A model generated the notes under the pieces. That model saw nothing but the letters and a program-made list of their open reading frames with translations, searched no databases and was not told the origin of the DNA. Made by a program: the position numbers and the translations under genes. From an uncultured Alistipes sp. (GTDB lineage Bacteria > Bacteroidota > Bacteroidia > Bacteroidales > Rikenellaceae): 64,000 nt of DNA. The stretch spans positions 1 to 64,000 of the forward strand of contig CALUNE010000012.1 of the NCBI GenBank assembly GCA_944321945.1, written 5' to 3'. Below are positions 34,724 to 43,519 of this stretch, piece after piece (position 1 is the stretch's first letter; the number at the start of each line of letters is the position of its first letter).

Positions 34724-35890
34724 ATGAAACGAGCCGGATGGATCCTGCTGCTGGCGTTCTGCCTGGCCGGCTGTCGGCAGACCCCCGTGGCCACGCCGAA
34801 CCGCGATCGCGCCGCGGAGATGTTCAAGCGCGTCTGGGAGCTCTACCGCGTGCCGCAGTACGGGCTCTTCTCGGAGTATTACCCCAACAGCTACCGCCCC
34901 GATCTGACCTATTTCAACGACTCGACCCGAAAGGCGCAGGAGGTCTCGTTTCTGTGGCCGATGAGCGGTGTCTTCTCGTCGGCCGTGGCCCTCGCCTCGA
35001 TCGACCCGGATTTCCGGCCCTATGTCGATTCGATGGTCATGGCCGTGGAGCAGTACTACGATACGCAGCGGGTGCCGTTCGGCTATCAGGCCTATCCGGT
35101 CCGCTTCGGCAAGGTCGACCGCTACTACGACGACAACGGTCTGGTGGGCATCGACTACGTCGAGGCCTACCGCGTCACGAAGAATCCCGTCCACCTGGAG
35201 AGGGCCAAACAGGTCATGACGTTCATCCTCAGCGGTTGGGACGACCGTTTCGACGGTGGCGTCACGTGGCTGGAAGGGGTTGGTGACCAGAAGCCGGCCT
35301 GCTCGAACGGCAAGGCGCTGGTGCTGGCGCTGAAGCTCTACGAGGCCACCGGCGATCTCTATTATCTCGAGACCGGGCGGCGCTTCTACGACTGGATGGA
35401 CCGGTATCTGAAGGATCCCGAACGGGACGTCGTCTGGAACTCCTGGCTGACGGACGCCGGCGGGAAGGTCCATCCCGACCTCTATACCTACAACACGGGT
35501 ACGCTGCTGCAGGCTGCCGTGGCCCTCTACCGCTTCACCGGCGAGCCGGAATACCTCGACAATGCCCGGCGGCTGGCCGAAGGGAGCTATCGGGTCTTTT
35601 TCCGGACGACGGACCGCGGGGTGCCCTATATCGATGATCTGCCGTGGTTCAATCTGGTGCTCTTCCGCGGCTACCACGATCTGTACAACGTCACGGGCGA
35701 TTCGAAATACGTCGACGCCCTGATCGAGAGCCTCGACTACGCCTGGGACCATGCCCGTGACCGCGCCGGACTGCTCTATCACGACTGGACGGGCCGCACG
35801 GACGAGAGCCGCCGGCCGAAATGGCTGCTCGATGCCTCGTGCATCCCCGAATTCTATGCCCGCATCGCGCGGATCAAACAAGAAATCTAA
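34724..35890 (+). CDS. Second GH76 endo-alpha-1,6-mannanase, lipoprotein
   Basis: The 388-residue lipoprotein (MKRAGWILLLAFCLAGC) has no acidic linker, so it may act in the periplasm, unlike its neighbour. SFLWPMSGVFS, YYDDNGLVGIDYV (Asp136, Asp137), CSNGKALVLALKLYE and YTYNTGTLLQAAVAL align with the first GH76 at moderate identity. The start at 34724 is 1 base beyond the previous stop, giving a tight pair; an earlier in-frame ATG lies inside the previous gene and has no signal. A surface and a periplasmic mannanase would allow two-stage degradation. Confidence 0.9.
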   Translation: MKRAGWILLLAFCLAGCRQTPVATPNRDRAAEMFKRVWELYRVPQYGLFSEYYPNSYRPDLTYFNDSTRKAQEVSFLWPMSGVFSSAVALASIDPDFRPYVDSMVMAVEQYYDTQRVPFGYQAYPVRFGKVDRYYDDNGLVGIDYVEAYRVTKNPVHLERAKQVMTFILSGWDDRFDGGVTWLEGVGDQKPACSNGKALVLALKLYEATGDLYYLETGRRFYDWMDRYLKDPERDVVWNSWLTDAGGKVHPDLYTYNTGTLLQAAVALYRFTGEPEYLDNARRLAEGSYRVFFRTTDRGVPYIDDLPWFNLVLFRGYHDLYNVTGDSKYVDALIESLDYAWDHARDRAGLLYHDWTGRTDESRRPKWLLDASCIPEFYARIARIKQEI

Positions 35891-35904
35891 ATCCTTCTCC
35901 TGCC

Positions 35905-38259
35905 ATGAAAAAAACAATCTTGTCTGCCCTCCTGACGGGTCTGGTTGCACTGACCGGCTGCAACGACGCGTCGAGCGAGGATTTCAGCCGGTACGTCAAC
36001 CCCAATCTGGGGTCGGTGCACAGCCGGTGGTTCTTCTATACACCGGCGGCCGTGCCCTTCGGCCTTGCCAAGCTCGGTGCCTCGACCAACGGAACTTACG
36101 GCAATGTCCAGGGATGGGAGGCCGTCGGCTACGAGGATTCCCACACCTCGATCGACGGATTCCCCTGCCTGCACGAGTTCCAGATCGGCGGCATTGCGCT
36201 GATGCCCGTCACCGGAGCGCTCAAGACCGTGCCGGGCCGGCTCGAGGATCCCGATGCCGGATTCCGCTCGCGCTTCGACAAGCAGGATGAAGAGGCCCAT
36301 CCGGGTTACTATTCCGTGCTGCTCAAGGACTACGGCGTCCGTGCGGAACTGACGGCCACCGAACGCGTCGGCTTCCAGCGTTACACCTTCCCGGCCTCGG
36401 CCCAGGCGCGGATCCTCTTCAACATCGGCAACCGTCAGGGCGAGAGCGGCCAGGTGAAGGATGCCTGGATCCGCCTCGACGGCAATACGGTCGAGGGATA
36501 CGTCGTGACCGAACCGGAGTATGTTAAGAAATACCAGGCGGGTGCCACCGTGACGATGTACTTCTACGCCCTCGTCGACCGGACGCCCGATTCAGCCAGC
36601 GTCTTCTGCCAGGGCGGCGACCCGGCCGAAGGTTCGGAAATCAAGGGGCCGGGTGCCATGATGAGCCTGAACTACACGACGTCGGCCGACGAGGTGATCA
36701 ACGTGAAGATCGGCCTTTCGTACACCTCGGTCGAGAATGCGAAGCTGAATCTGCTCACGGAGGCCGATCGTCTCGATTTCGACGGAGCGCATGCGGCCGC
36801 CGTGAAGAAGTGGAACGAGGCGCTCGGCCGCATCAGCGTCTACGGAGGTACGCCCGAGAGCCGCGTGAAGTTCTATACGGGGCTCTACCATGCGCTGCTG
36901 GGCCGGGGGCTTGCCAGCGATGTCAACGGCGCCTATCCGCGCAACGACGGCTCGGTGGGGCAGATCCCGCTCGACGGGAACGGCAAGCCTCGCCACAACC
37001 ACTACAATACGGACGCCGTCTGGGGCGCCTATTGGAATCTGACGACCCTCTGGGCGCTGGCCTATCCGGAGTATTACAACGACTTCATCAACAGCCAGCT
37101 GCTTGTCTACGACGATGCCGGATGGCTCGGCGACGGCATCGCCACCAGCAAGTATGTCTCGGGCGTGGGCACCAACATGGTCAGCATCGCCATCGCCGGA
37201 GCCTACAACAGCGGTATCCGCAACTACGACGTCGAAAAGGCCTATGAGGCGGCTCTGAAGAACGAAATCGGCTGGCAGAACCGCATCGAGGGGGCCGGCA
37301 AGATGGATGTCCGCCAGTTCGTCGAGCTGGGCTACGTGCCCTTCGACGACAGCGTCCATTTCGGCGTGAGTCCGAAGGGGGCCTCCTTCTCGGCCTCGCA
37401 TACGCTCGAGTACAGCTTCAGCGCCTATGCCGTGGCCCGGATGGCCCGGTCGCTGGGCAAAACCGAGGATTGCGAACGGCTCATGAAGCTCGCGTCGGGA
37501 TGGGAGCGGCTGTTCGACGATTCGCTGAAGATGATCCGTCCGCGGGTGCCGGGCGGTGCGTTCATCGACCGCTTCAATCCGCTGGAGTCGTGGCGGGGCT
37601 TCCAGGAGGGCAATGCCATGCAGTACACCTTCTTTGTCCCCCATCAGCCCGAAAAGCTGATCGAAAGGATGGGGCGCGACACGTTCAACGCCCGTCTCGA
37701 TTCGATCTTCACCGTGGCGCGCCGCAGCATCTTCGGCGGCGGCAAGGTCGTCAATGCCTTCTCCGGCCTGCAAAGCCCCTACAACCACGGCAATCAGCCC
37801 AGTCTGCACATCTCGTGGCTGTTCAACTTCTCGGGGAAACCCTACCTTACCCAGAAGTGGGTGCGTCTGATCTGCGACGAGTTCTACGGTACGACCGGCG
37901 AGCACGGTTACGGATACGGTCAGGACGAGGATCAGGGGCAGCTCGGCGCCTGGTACGTGATTTCGTCGATGGGCCTCTTCGACGTGAAGGGCGGTACGGA
38001 CGAACGCCCCGAATTTCAGATCGGCAGCCCGCTCTTCGACCGGATCGTCATCCGTCTGAGCCCCGAAAACGCCACGGGCAAGAGCTTCGTCATCGAAACG
38101 GAAGGCAACGCCCCCGATGCCTGGTACATCCAGTCGGCCACGCTCGACGGCAAACCCCTCGACCGTTGCCGGATCTACCGCGACGAACTCTTCAAGGGCG
38201 GTAAGCTGCATCTGAAAATGGGAACACAACCTAACGAAAACTGGGGAAATGAAAAGTAA
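35905..38259 (+). CDS. GH92 alpha-mannosidase, lipoprotein
   Basis: The 784-residue protein has a lipoprotein signal (MKKTILSALLTGLVALTGC). The GH92 pattern follows: YVNPNLGSVHSRW and VPFGLAKLGA at the N-terminal beta-sandwich, the catalytic domain with YHALLGRG, HYNTDAVWGAYWN and YGQDEDQGQLGAWYV. GH92 are calcium-dependent exo-mannosidases removing alpha-1,2-, 1,3- or 1,6-linked mannose. The usual two-Asp base motif GDDCGQ here reads QDEDQGQ. The linkage cannot be told from sequence by eye. It overlaps the MFS gene by 11 bases. Confidence 0.92.
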   Translation: MKKTILSALLTGLVALTGCNDASSEDFSRYVNPNLGSVHSRWFFYTPAAVPFGLAKLGASTNGTYGNVQGWEAVGYEDSHTSIDGFPCLHEFQIGGIALMPVTGALKTVPGRLEDPDAGFRSRFDKQDEEAHPGYYSVLLKDYGVRAELTATERVGFQRYTFPASAQARILFNIGNRQGESGQVKDAWIRLDGNTVEGYVVTEPEYVKKYQAGATVTMYFYALVDRTPDSASVFCQGGDPAEGSEIKGPGAMMSLNYTTSADEVINVKIGLSYTSVENAKLNLLTEADRLDFDGAHAAAVKKWNEALGRISVYGGTPESRVKFYTGLYHALLGRGLASDVNGAYPRNDGSVGQIPLDGNGKPRHNHYNTDAVWGAYWNLTTLWALAYPEYYNDFINSQLLVYDDAGWLGDGIATSKYVSGVGTNMVSIAIAGAYNSGIRNYDVEKAYEAALKNEIGWQNRIEGAGKMDVRQFVELGYVPFDDSVHFGVSPKGASFSASHTLEYSFSAYAVARMARSLGKTEDCERLMKLASGWERLFDDSLKMIRPRVPGGAFIDRFNPLESWRGFQEGNAMQYTFFVPHQPEKLIERMGRDTFNARLDSIFTVARRSIFGGGKVVNAFSGLQSPYNHGNQPSLHISWLFNFSGKPYLTQKWVRLICDEFYGTTGEHGYGYGQDEDQGQLGAWYVISSMGLFDVKGGTDERPEFQIGSPLFDRIVIRLSPENATGKSFVIETEGNAPDAWYIQSATLDGKPLDRCRIYRDELFKGGKLHLKMGTQPNENWGNEK

Positions 38260-39409
38260 GTCCAATTCGCTGACGGGGCTGCTGCCGGTCCTGTTCGGTT
38301 TTTTCATCATGGGGTTCTGCGACATCGTCGGCATCACGTCCGACTACGTGCAGAAGACCTTCGGGTGGTCTTCGACCATGACGGGATTCGTTCCGTCGAT
38401 GGTCTTCATCTGGTTCCTCTTCCTCGGCATCCCGGTCGGAAACGCCATGAACCGCTGGGGCCGCAAGAATACGGTGCTGATCAGCCTCGGGGCCACGATC
38501 GTCGGCATGTTCCTGCCGCTGGTCGTCTACGACGGCGTCACCTGCATGATCGCCTACGCGCTGCTCGGAATCGGCAACGCCGTGCTCCAGGTCTCGCTGA
38601 ATCCGCTGCTGAGCAACGTGATCTCGAACCGGAAACTGTTGACCAGCAGCCTGACGGCCGGTCAGGTCATCAAGGCCGTCTCGTCGCTCGTCGGGCCCGA
38701 ATTCGTGATGCTTGCCGTCTCGCTGTTCGGCGAGCAGAACTGGCACTACTGCTTCCCGATCCTCGGGGCGGTGACCATCCTGTCGGCCGTATGGCTGATT
38801 CTGACGCCGATCCCGAGGGAACAACCCTCCGAAGGCGGCATTTCGTTCGGCGAAACGTTCGGCCTGCTCAAGGACAGGACCATTCTGCTGCTGTTTTTGG
38901 GTATTCTGTTCGTCGTCGGCGTGGATGTGGGCACCAACTTCCTCAGTTCGAAACTCATGGCTGTCCGTTTCGGCTGGAGCGGCGAGCAGGCGAAGTTCGC
39001 TCCGCAGGTCTACTTCTTCAGCCGGACGGTCGGAGCGTTGCTCGGAGCGGTGCTGCTTTCGCGGATTTCGGGCGTGAAGTACTTCCGCATCAACATCCTG
39101 TTGTGCCTGCTGTCGGTGCTTGCGATGATGCTCTCCGGCAACGACATGGCCAGCCTGATCTGCATCGGAGCCGTCGGATTCTTCGCCTCGTCGATCTTCT
39201 CGATCATCTATTCGGCCGCACTGACGGCGCGCCCGGAGGCTGCCAACCAGATTTCGGGGCTGATGATCACGGCGGTGGCCGGAGGCGGCATCGTGACGCC
39301 GGTCATGGGGTTGGGAATCGATCTGGCCGGCATGACGGGCGGGATCGTCATCATCCTGGTGTGCGTGTTGTACCTGGCCTTCTGCGCCTGCCGGATCAAG
39401 GCGGCATAG
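38249..39409 (+). CDS. MFS sugar transporter, FucP-like
   Basis: The 386-residue inner-membrane protein has about 12 membrane segments and the Bacteroidetes FucP/HexP pattern: LFGFFIMGFCDIVGITSDYV, GNAMNRWGRKNTVLISLG, and GIGNAVLQVSLNPLLSN. It probably imports mannose by proton symport. As the last gene of the operon it overlaps the GH92 end and supplies the kinase at 32283. Confidence 0.88.
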   Translation: MKSKSNSLTGLLPVLFGFFIMGFCDIVGITSDYVQKTFGWSSTMTGFVPSMVFIWFLFLGIPVGNAMNRWGRKNTVLISLGATIVGMFLPLVVYDGVTCMIAYALLGIGNAVLQVSLNPLLSNVISNRKLLTSSLTAGQVIKAVSSLVGPEFVMLAVSLFGEQNWHYCFPILGAVTILSAVWLILTPIPREQPSEGGISFGETFGLLKDRTILLLFLGILFVVGVDVGTNFLSSKLMAVRFGWSGEQAKFAPQVYFFSRTVGALLGAVLLSRISGVKYFRINILLCLLSVLAMMLSGNDMASLICIGAVGFFASSIFSIIYSAALTARPEAANQISGLMITAVAGGGIVTPVMGLGIDLAGMTGGIVIILVCVLYLAFCACRIKAA

Positions 39410-39553
39410 AGCCGCCGGGCGTGTGGCGCGAATCTTCCGGAATCCCGGGACTGCCCCTCCGCTGCCTGACGGGAACGGAGAGTGCCTTTGTCCGGCGACC
39501 GGCGGTCGGCCCGACAAAACCGGCTCGTCCCGTGAGGCGGGCGGTAGCGACAA

Positions 39554-39593
39554 AAAGCGGTCCGCAACCTCCAGACAGGTTGCGGACCGCTTT
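39554..39593. terminator. Terminator between the two mannose loci
   Basis: A perfect 17-bp hairpin with a 6-base loop (39554-39570 with 39577-39593). On the minus strand five T follow, so it mainly stops the operon ending at 39625; the plus strand tail is poorer. Bases 39410-39553 show nothing else. Confidence 0.85.
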
Positions 39594-39624
39594 CATTGTG
39601 TCCAAAGTCGTTGGGAGCTCCGGC

Positions 39625-41301
39625 CTACCAGTCCTTCAGACCTCCGCCAAAGTAAGATCCATAGGCCAGTTTATTGGGTTCAAAACCGCCTTGCGAAGCC
39701 AGACCTTCCACTTTGCTGTTGCCTTCATGCAAGGGTAAATTACCCCAGTTCCGGCATAACCCGGGTGCGGCGCCTTCCGTAAAATCCTGCCGATGAGCCG
39801 GAATGTCAAGCCAGACACAGATCCGATACTCTCCGGCATCGTAGTGCTCCTGTGCTTCCATCGAGCCTATTTCCATGATTATGTTTTGGTATTCCGGGGT
39901 GTCTACCGTCAAGACCGAAAGGGGGCTGAAACGGTCGGTCGGCAATCCGATGATCGGCCGGACCTCTGCCTCTCCGGTTCCGAGCGTGCATTTCACATTC
40001 TCGGTACTCCACCATGCATAGTCGAGGTATTCGCCGGCCTGCAAGCCGTCGTGCGCCTCGTAAAGCGCCGCATCTTCATCGGCATCGTAGCTCAACAGGA
40101 TCAGTCTGTCCGGCCCAAGAGCCTCGCGCAGCGCCTTCAGGAATTTCGTGAAGGAGGCTTTGTCCACCGCCGGAGCTCCCTCGGCCGCATAGTTCGCCCC
40201 CTTGTCGTTGAGCGCCACGCCGTCGAGCCCGTATTTCTTCACGAAATCCGCAATCTGCCAGACCAGTGAAGCCCGGTTTTCTGCCGAAAGATTGCACAGA
40301 CCGACGGCGGATTTCGCCAGGGTCTCGATCGATACGCAGATCTTCATGCCTTGCCTGCGCTGCGGATCGACATAGCGCTCCTGATGGGTCAGCACATACA
40401 TCAGGTCGGGATCGGCCTGCAGAGCGGCATCCTGCGTCGCGGCATCCCGCGCGATAAAGAGCGGACGCAGACACTCCACATCGAAGAAGGGCCAATACTG
40501 GAAGTTCCTCGTCTTGCACCGCCGATCCGTCGGCTTCTCCTTGTAAAATTCGAAGACCGAATAGTAGGCATTCAGCACCAGTTGCGGATTGATAACCCGG
40601 CAGTCGGCGAAGGCAATCCCGTAGAAGGGCGAATTCTTCTTGGCATCGGCCATACCCATCTCCACCGGCTCTCCGCTGATATAGAATCCGTAATCGGCCG
40701 GACGAATTCCGATTCCGAGCATCTGATCCTTAACGAGCGGAGCGACCGCACCCTCGATCCGGTCGACACGCAGCGGAAGCATCCACGGTTGCAGCATCAT
40801 CCCGAAACGTCCATTGAGCAGCGTCTCGTCGTAAAGGATCTCGACGGCAAGCGGCTCCGATTCGGTCTTGCCCTTCGGAACGGTCAGTGTCAGCGATGCG
40901 GGCAATGCGTAGTTGCTCTCCGGCAGCAGTTTGTAGCGGTCGCATCCGCCATTGGGCTGATTGGTGATGTCCACCAGCCCTTTGGCATCGTTGTAGGCGT
41001 CGACATCCTCCTGCGTGCCGACCGAAAGGGTGACCGTAACGTCCTCCTCAGCCGGGAAGTCAAGCCGGTAGACCACCGGAACGGTCCGTTCTTCATCCAG
41101 TGCATATTCCGTCAGCTCGGGGTTGTAGGTGCCCTGCACGTAGAGAGCCCCGGTGGGTGTATCGCCGGCCGGCAGGGGCATCTCACCGCCGTCACGCACG
41201 AACTCCTCGCCCTCGCAGCCCGCAAGCAGCACCGCCGCCGCGCCCAGCAGGCTGAGGCCTGCCGCGCGAAGTCGTATTCTCAATTCATTTTTCCGTTTCA
41301 T
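39625..41301 (-). CDS. Surface lipoprotein: DUF1735 plus GH18-like domain without catalytic residues
   Basis: The 558-residue lipoprotein (Cys29 in LLAGC) has an N-terminal DUF1735 beta domain (about 40-170) and a C-terminal GH18-like barrel. Its catalytic strand (near 40200-40240) reads YGLDGVALNDKGANY: the DxxDxDxE catalytic pattern is lost, with Ala, Asn and Lys in place of Asp, Asp and Glu. It is therefore probably a glycan-binding protein rather than an endoglycosidase, as in N-glycan loci of Bacteroides, where such proteins sit next to SusD. It is last in the operon, 13 bases from the next gene. Confidence 0.83.
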   Translation of the reverse strand: MKRKNELRIRLRAAGLSLLGAAAVLLAGCEGEEFVRDGGEMPLPAGDTPTGALYVQGTYNPELTEYALDEERTVPVVYRLDFPAEEDVTVTLSVGTQEDVDAYNDAKGLVDITNQPNGGCDRYKLLPESNYALPASLTLTVPKGKTESEPLAVEILYDETLLNGRFGMMLQPWMLPLRVDRIEGAVAPLVKDQMLGIGIRPADYGFYISGEPVEMGMADAKKNSPFYGIAFADCRVINPQLVLNAYYSVFEFYKEKPTDRRCKTRNFQYWPFFDVECLRPLFIARDAATQDAALQADPDLMYVLTHQERYVDPQRRQGMKICVSIETLAKSAVGLCNLSAENRASLVWQIADFVKKYGLDGVALNDKGANYAAEGAPAVDKASFTKFLKALREALGPDRLILLSYDADEDAALYEAHDGLQAGEYLDYAWWSTENVKCTLGTGEAEVRPIIGLPTDRFSPLSVLTVDTPEYQNIIMEIGSMEAQEHYDAGEYRICVWLDIPAHRQDFTEGAAPGLCRNWGNLPLHEGNSKVEGLASQGGFEPNKLAYGSYFGGGLKDW

Positions 41302-41314
41302 AATCGTTCGTTTT

Positions 41315-42622
41315 TTATTCTTGCTGGTTGAGCATCGGAATTTCGATGGCATTGTTCCACTTGAGCGTCCCCTCCGTGCGGTCGCCGTACTCCATGTTGT
41401 TGGAGCCGGTGAGGCAGACCGCATCGTTGCCATACATCGAGTAGTCCTTCGCCGTGTTGCCCGAACCCTCGTTGAATTTCCAGTAGGCCCGCAGTTCGGG
41501 TTTCGAGGCCGGGTCCGTAATTTCGTACATGTCGCGGAAAATCTCCTCCTCGCTCCGCGCCACGGACCAGATCCGGGCCTCGGAGACCATGCCGTTCAAT
41601 GGGCGGAAGGGGTTGTAGGAGTAGCCGATCAGGAAGCGGTAGGCCGTGTCCTCGGAGCCGCCCTTCGAGACCTGTCCGATGTCGAACGTCTCGGAGTCGC
41701 ACGCCAGACGGTCGGCGTAGGCCAGCCGTCCGTTGACGTAGATGCGGCCCACCTCCTCCTCGATGTCCCACGTGAAGGCGATGTGGTACCACTCGCCCGG
41801 ATCGACCGTCAGCGCCGGAATCACGTTGTTCTCACCTCCCTCCGGGAAGTGGACGTCACCCACCTGCAGCTGGATCTGCTGGCGGGGGTACCCCGAGTCG
41901 CCGATGCGCAGCAGGCAGTGCTGCTCGACGCCCATGACCGAAGTGACATTGATCGTACCTTGACCCGGAATCGAAGTTGTGAATTCCGGCACGTTGACCA
42001 GAATCTCGTAGGTCATGGCCGTCAGCCCCATGATGGGGGCCTGCCCCTCGGAGGTTTCGAACGTCGGCACCCACATGTAGCAGTCGGTAAGGTCCGCTGC
42101 CGTCGTGATTGCCGAGGAGCGCTTCACCAGGTAGTAGAGCGTCTCCGACCCCCGGAGCAGCCCCAGTCCGTTCGATGTCGAGGTGAGCGACACCGGCAGC
42201 AGGTATGTCTCGTTCATCTCCAGTTGGTCGAGCCCCTGGAAATGGATCGTCACCGGATCCGATTCGACCTTTCCGGCCGGGATCTCCGCCGATTGCTGTG
42301 CAAGCCGGTAGTGAATGGCCTCCAGCAGCCCATAGGAGGTGCCGTGGCGGCGGTTGTATTCCGCGACCGCCTCGGCATCGATGCGGAACTCAACCGCAAT
42401 CTCCTCCGACAGCGGAGAGACCAGTTTTACGGAAAATTCCCGGTCGAGCGTCTGGACCGTACGCTTGAAGGTGACGGGGGCATCCGGCGTGGTCTCCGCA
42501 GCCCCGATATAGGCCGTGTTGGCGACCGGCGTCGTGCCGTCGTTATAGTCCTCGGTTTTGCAGCCTGTGGCGGCCGCCGAAACGGCAAGCAGCGCCAAAA
42601 GGATATGTTTCATGGTTTTCAT
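41315..42622 (-). CDS. Surface lipoprotein: DUF1735 plus LamG domain
   Basis: The 435-residue lipoprotein (MKTMKHILLALLAV, Cys21) has DUF1735 (about 35-170; EFRIDAEAVAEYNRRHGTSY is the typical motif) and a concanavalin-like LamG_3 domain (about 205-420; WYHIAFTWDIEEEVGRIYVNG, LRAYWKFNEGSGNTAKDYS). The layout equals that of BT3986 in the B. thetaiotaomicron high-mannose N-glycan locus, a surface glycan-binding protein. The start at 42622 gives the signal peptide; an inner ATG at 42613 is also possible. It is 11 bases after the preceding gene. Confidence 0.85.
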   Translation of the reverse strand: MKTMKHILLALLAVSAAATGCKTEDYNDGTTPVANTAYIGAAETTPDAPVTFKRTVQTLDREFSVKLVSPLSEEIAVEFRIDAEAVAEYNRRHGTSYGLLEAIHYRLAQQSAEIPAGKVESDPVTIHFQGLDQLEMNETYLLPVSLTSTSNGLGLLRGSETLYYLVKRSSAITTAADLTDCYMWVPTFETSEGQAPIMGLTAMTYEILVNVPEFTTSIPGQGTINVTSVMGVEQHCLLRIGDSGYPRQQIQLQVGDVHFPEGGENNVIPALTVDPGEWYHIAFTWDIEEEVGRIYVNGRLAYADRLACDSETFDIGQVSKGGSEDTAYRFLIGYSYNPFRPLNGMVSEARIWSVARSEEEIFRDMYEITDPASKPELRAYWKFNEGSGNTAKDYSMYGNDAVCLTGSNNMEYGDRTEGTLKWNNAIEIPMLNQQE

Positions 42623-42633
42623 GGTCGCGGATT

Positions 42634-43506
42634 TTATGGATGTGCAGGATTCAACAGGCTGATCGCCGCACGCAGGCGCGAATAGTTGCCCGTCAACGAA
42701 TAGTAGTCGGCCGAAACCTCCTCGAAGGCCATGCCCGCCAGCGAACGGGACTGGACCGTTTCGCAAATCTTCGTGGGGGCCGGTTGCGAATTCCCACGCT
42801 CGTCGGCAATCGTTCCCGCCAGCGAAACAAGCGGAAGAATCCGGCCCGGCTCGATGCCGTAGTAGCCCGTCAGGTAGTCCACGCTGCTTTCGACGCCGTA
42901 GATGTCGCTCGAAGCGGTCGCATCGAGCAGGTAGATGTCATACAGTCCGCGGTTCGCGGCTCCCACGAAGGCGGCATTGCCTTCGAAAATCAGCGTCTTG
43001 TCCGTCAGGGTCCCGAGGCGCCGCACGATTTCCGGTTCGACGGCCGAGGCCTCGGCCGTGACGGCCCCCGAATAACGGACCACGACACCGTCCAGGTCGG
43101 ACGACGCGATCTCCTGCAGCGTCGCGTCGAGCCGCTGCAGGGCTGTCGCCGGGTCGGAGCACTCCGCCGTGGCCAGCACCCGCGTATGGCGCTTGCGCAA
43201 CTCGGGAAGATCCTCCCGGTCGAAGTCCGAAAGCGGATTGCGCAGAATCACCGCGTCGAGCGAGTCGGGCAGCGAGCGGATGCAGTCCTTTTCCGATTCG
43301 ATCCGTTCGGGTGCATTGTCAAAGCAGGCGTACGTCAGATAGTGGTCGCCCGCCTTGTAGACCCGGAGCCCCTCGGCGTAGGCCGCCCATTCGGCCGCGT
43401 TCCACGTGTCGAGTGCCCGGACCTGCTGGTCGATCGGCTCGATGCCCGCATCGCAGGCCGCCAGCGCCAGCACCCCCAATATTCCTGTCAGTCGTATGAG
43501 TTTCAT
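42634..43506 (-). CDS. Lipoprotein with degenerate GH18-like fold
   Basis: The 290-residue lipoprotein (Cys18 in LALAAC) has the strand order of a small GH18 barrel: YLTYACFDN, DAVILRNPLSDF, TRVLATAECS, SSDLDGVVVRYSG. The last should be the catalytic DGxDxDxE strand but has Val, Val and Arg in place of the acids, so catalysis is not expected. It probably binds N-glycan at the surface, like BT3985-type proteins. It lies 13 bases below the SusD stop. Confidence 0.75.
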   Translation of the reverse strand: MKLIRLTGILGVLALAACDAGIEPIDQQVRALDTWNAAEWAAYAEGLRVYKAGDHYLTYACFDNAPERIESEKDCIRSLPDSLDAVILRNPLSDFDREDLPELRKRHTRVLATAECSDPATALQRLDATLQEIASSDLDGVVVRYSGAVTAEASAVEPEIVRRLGTLTDKTLIFEGNAAFVGAANRGLYDIYLLDATASSDIYGVESSVDYLTGYYGIEPGRILPLVSLAGTIADERGNSQPAPTKICETVQSRSLAGMAFEEVSADYYSLTGNYSRLRAAISLLNPAHP

Positions 43507-43519
43507 AGATTCGTGCTTT

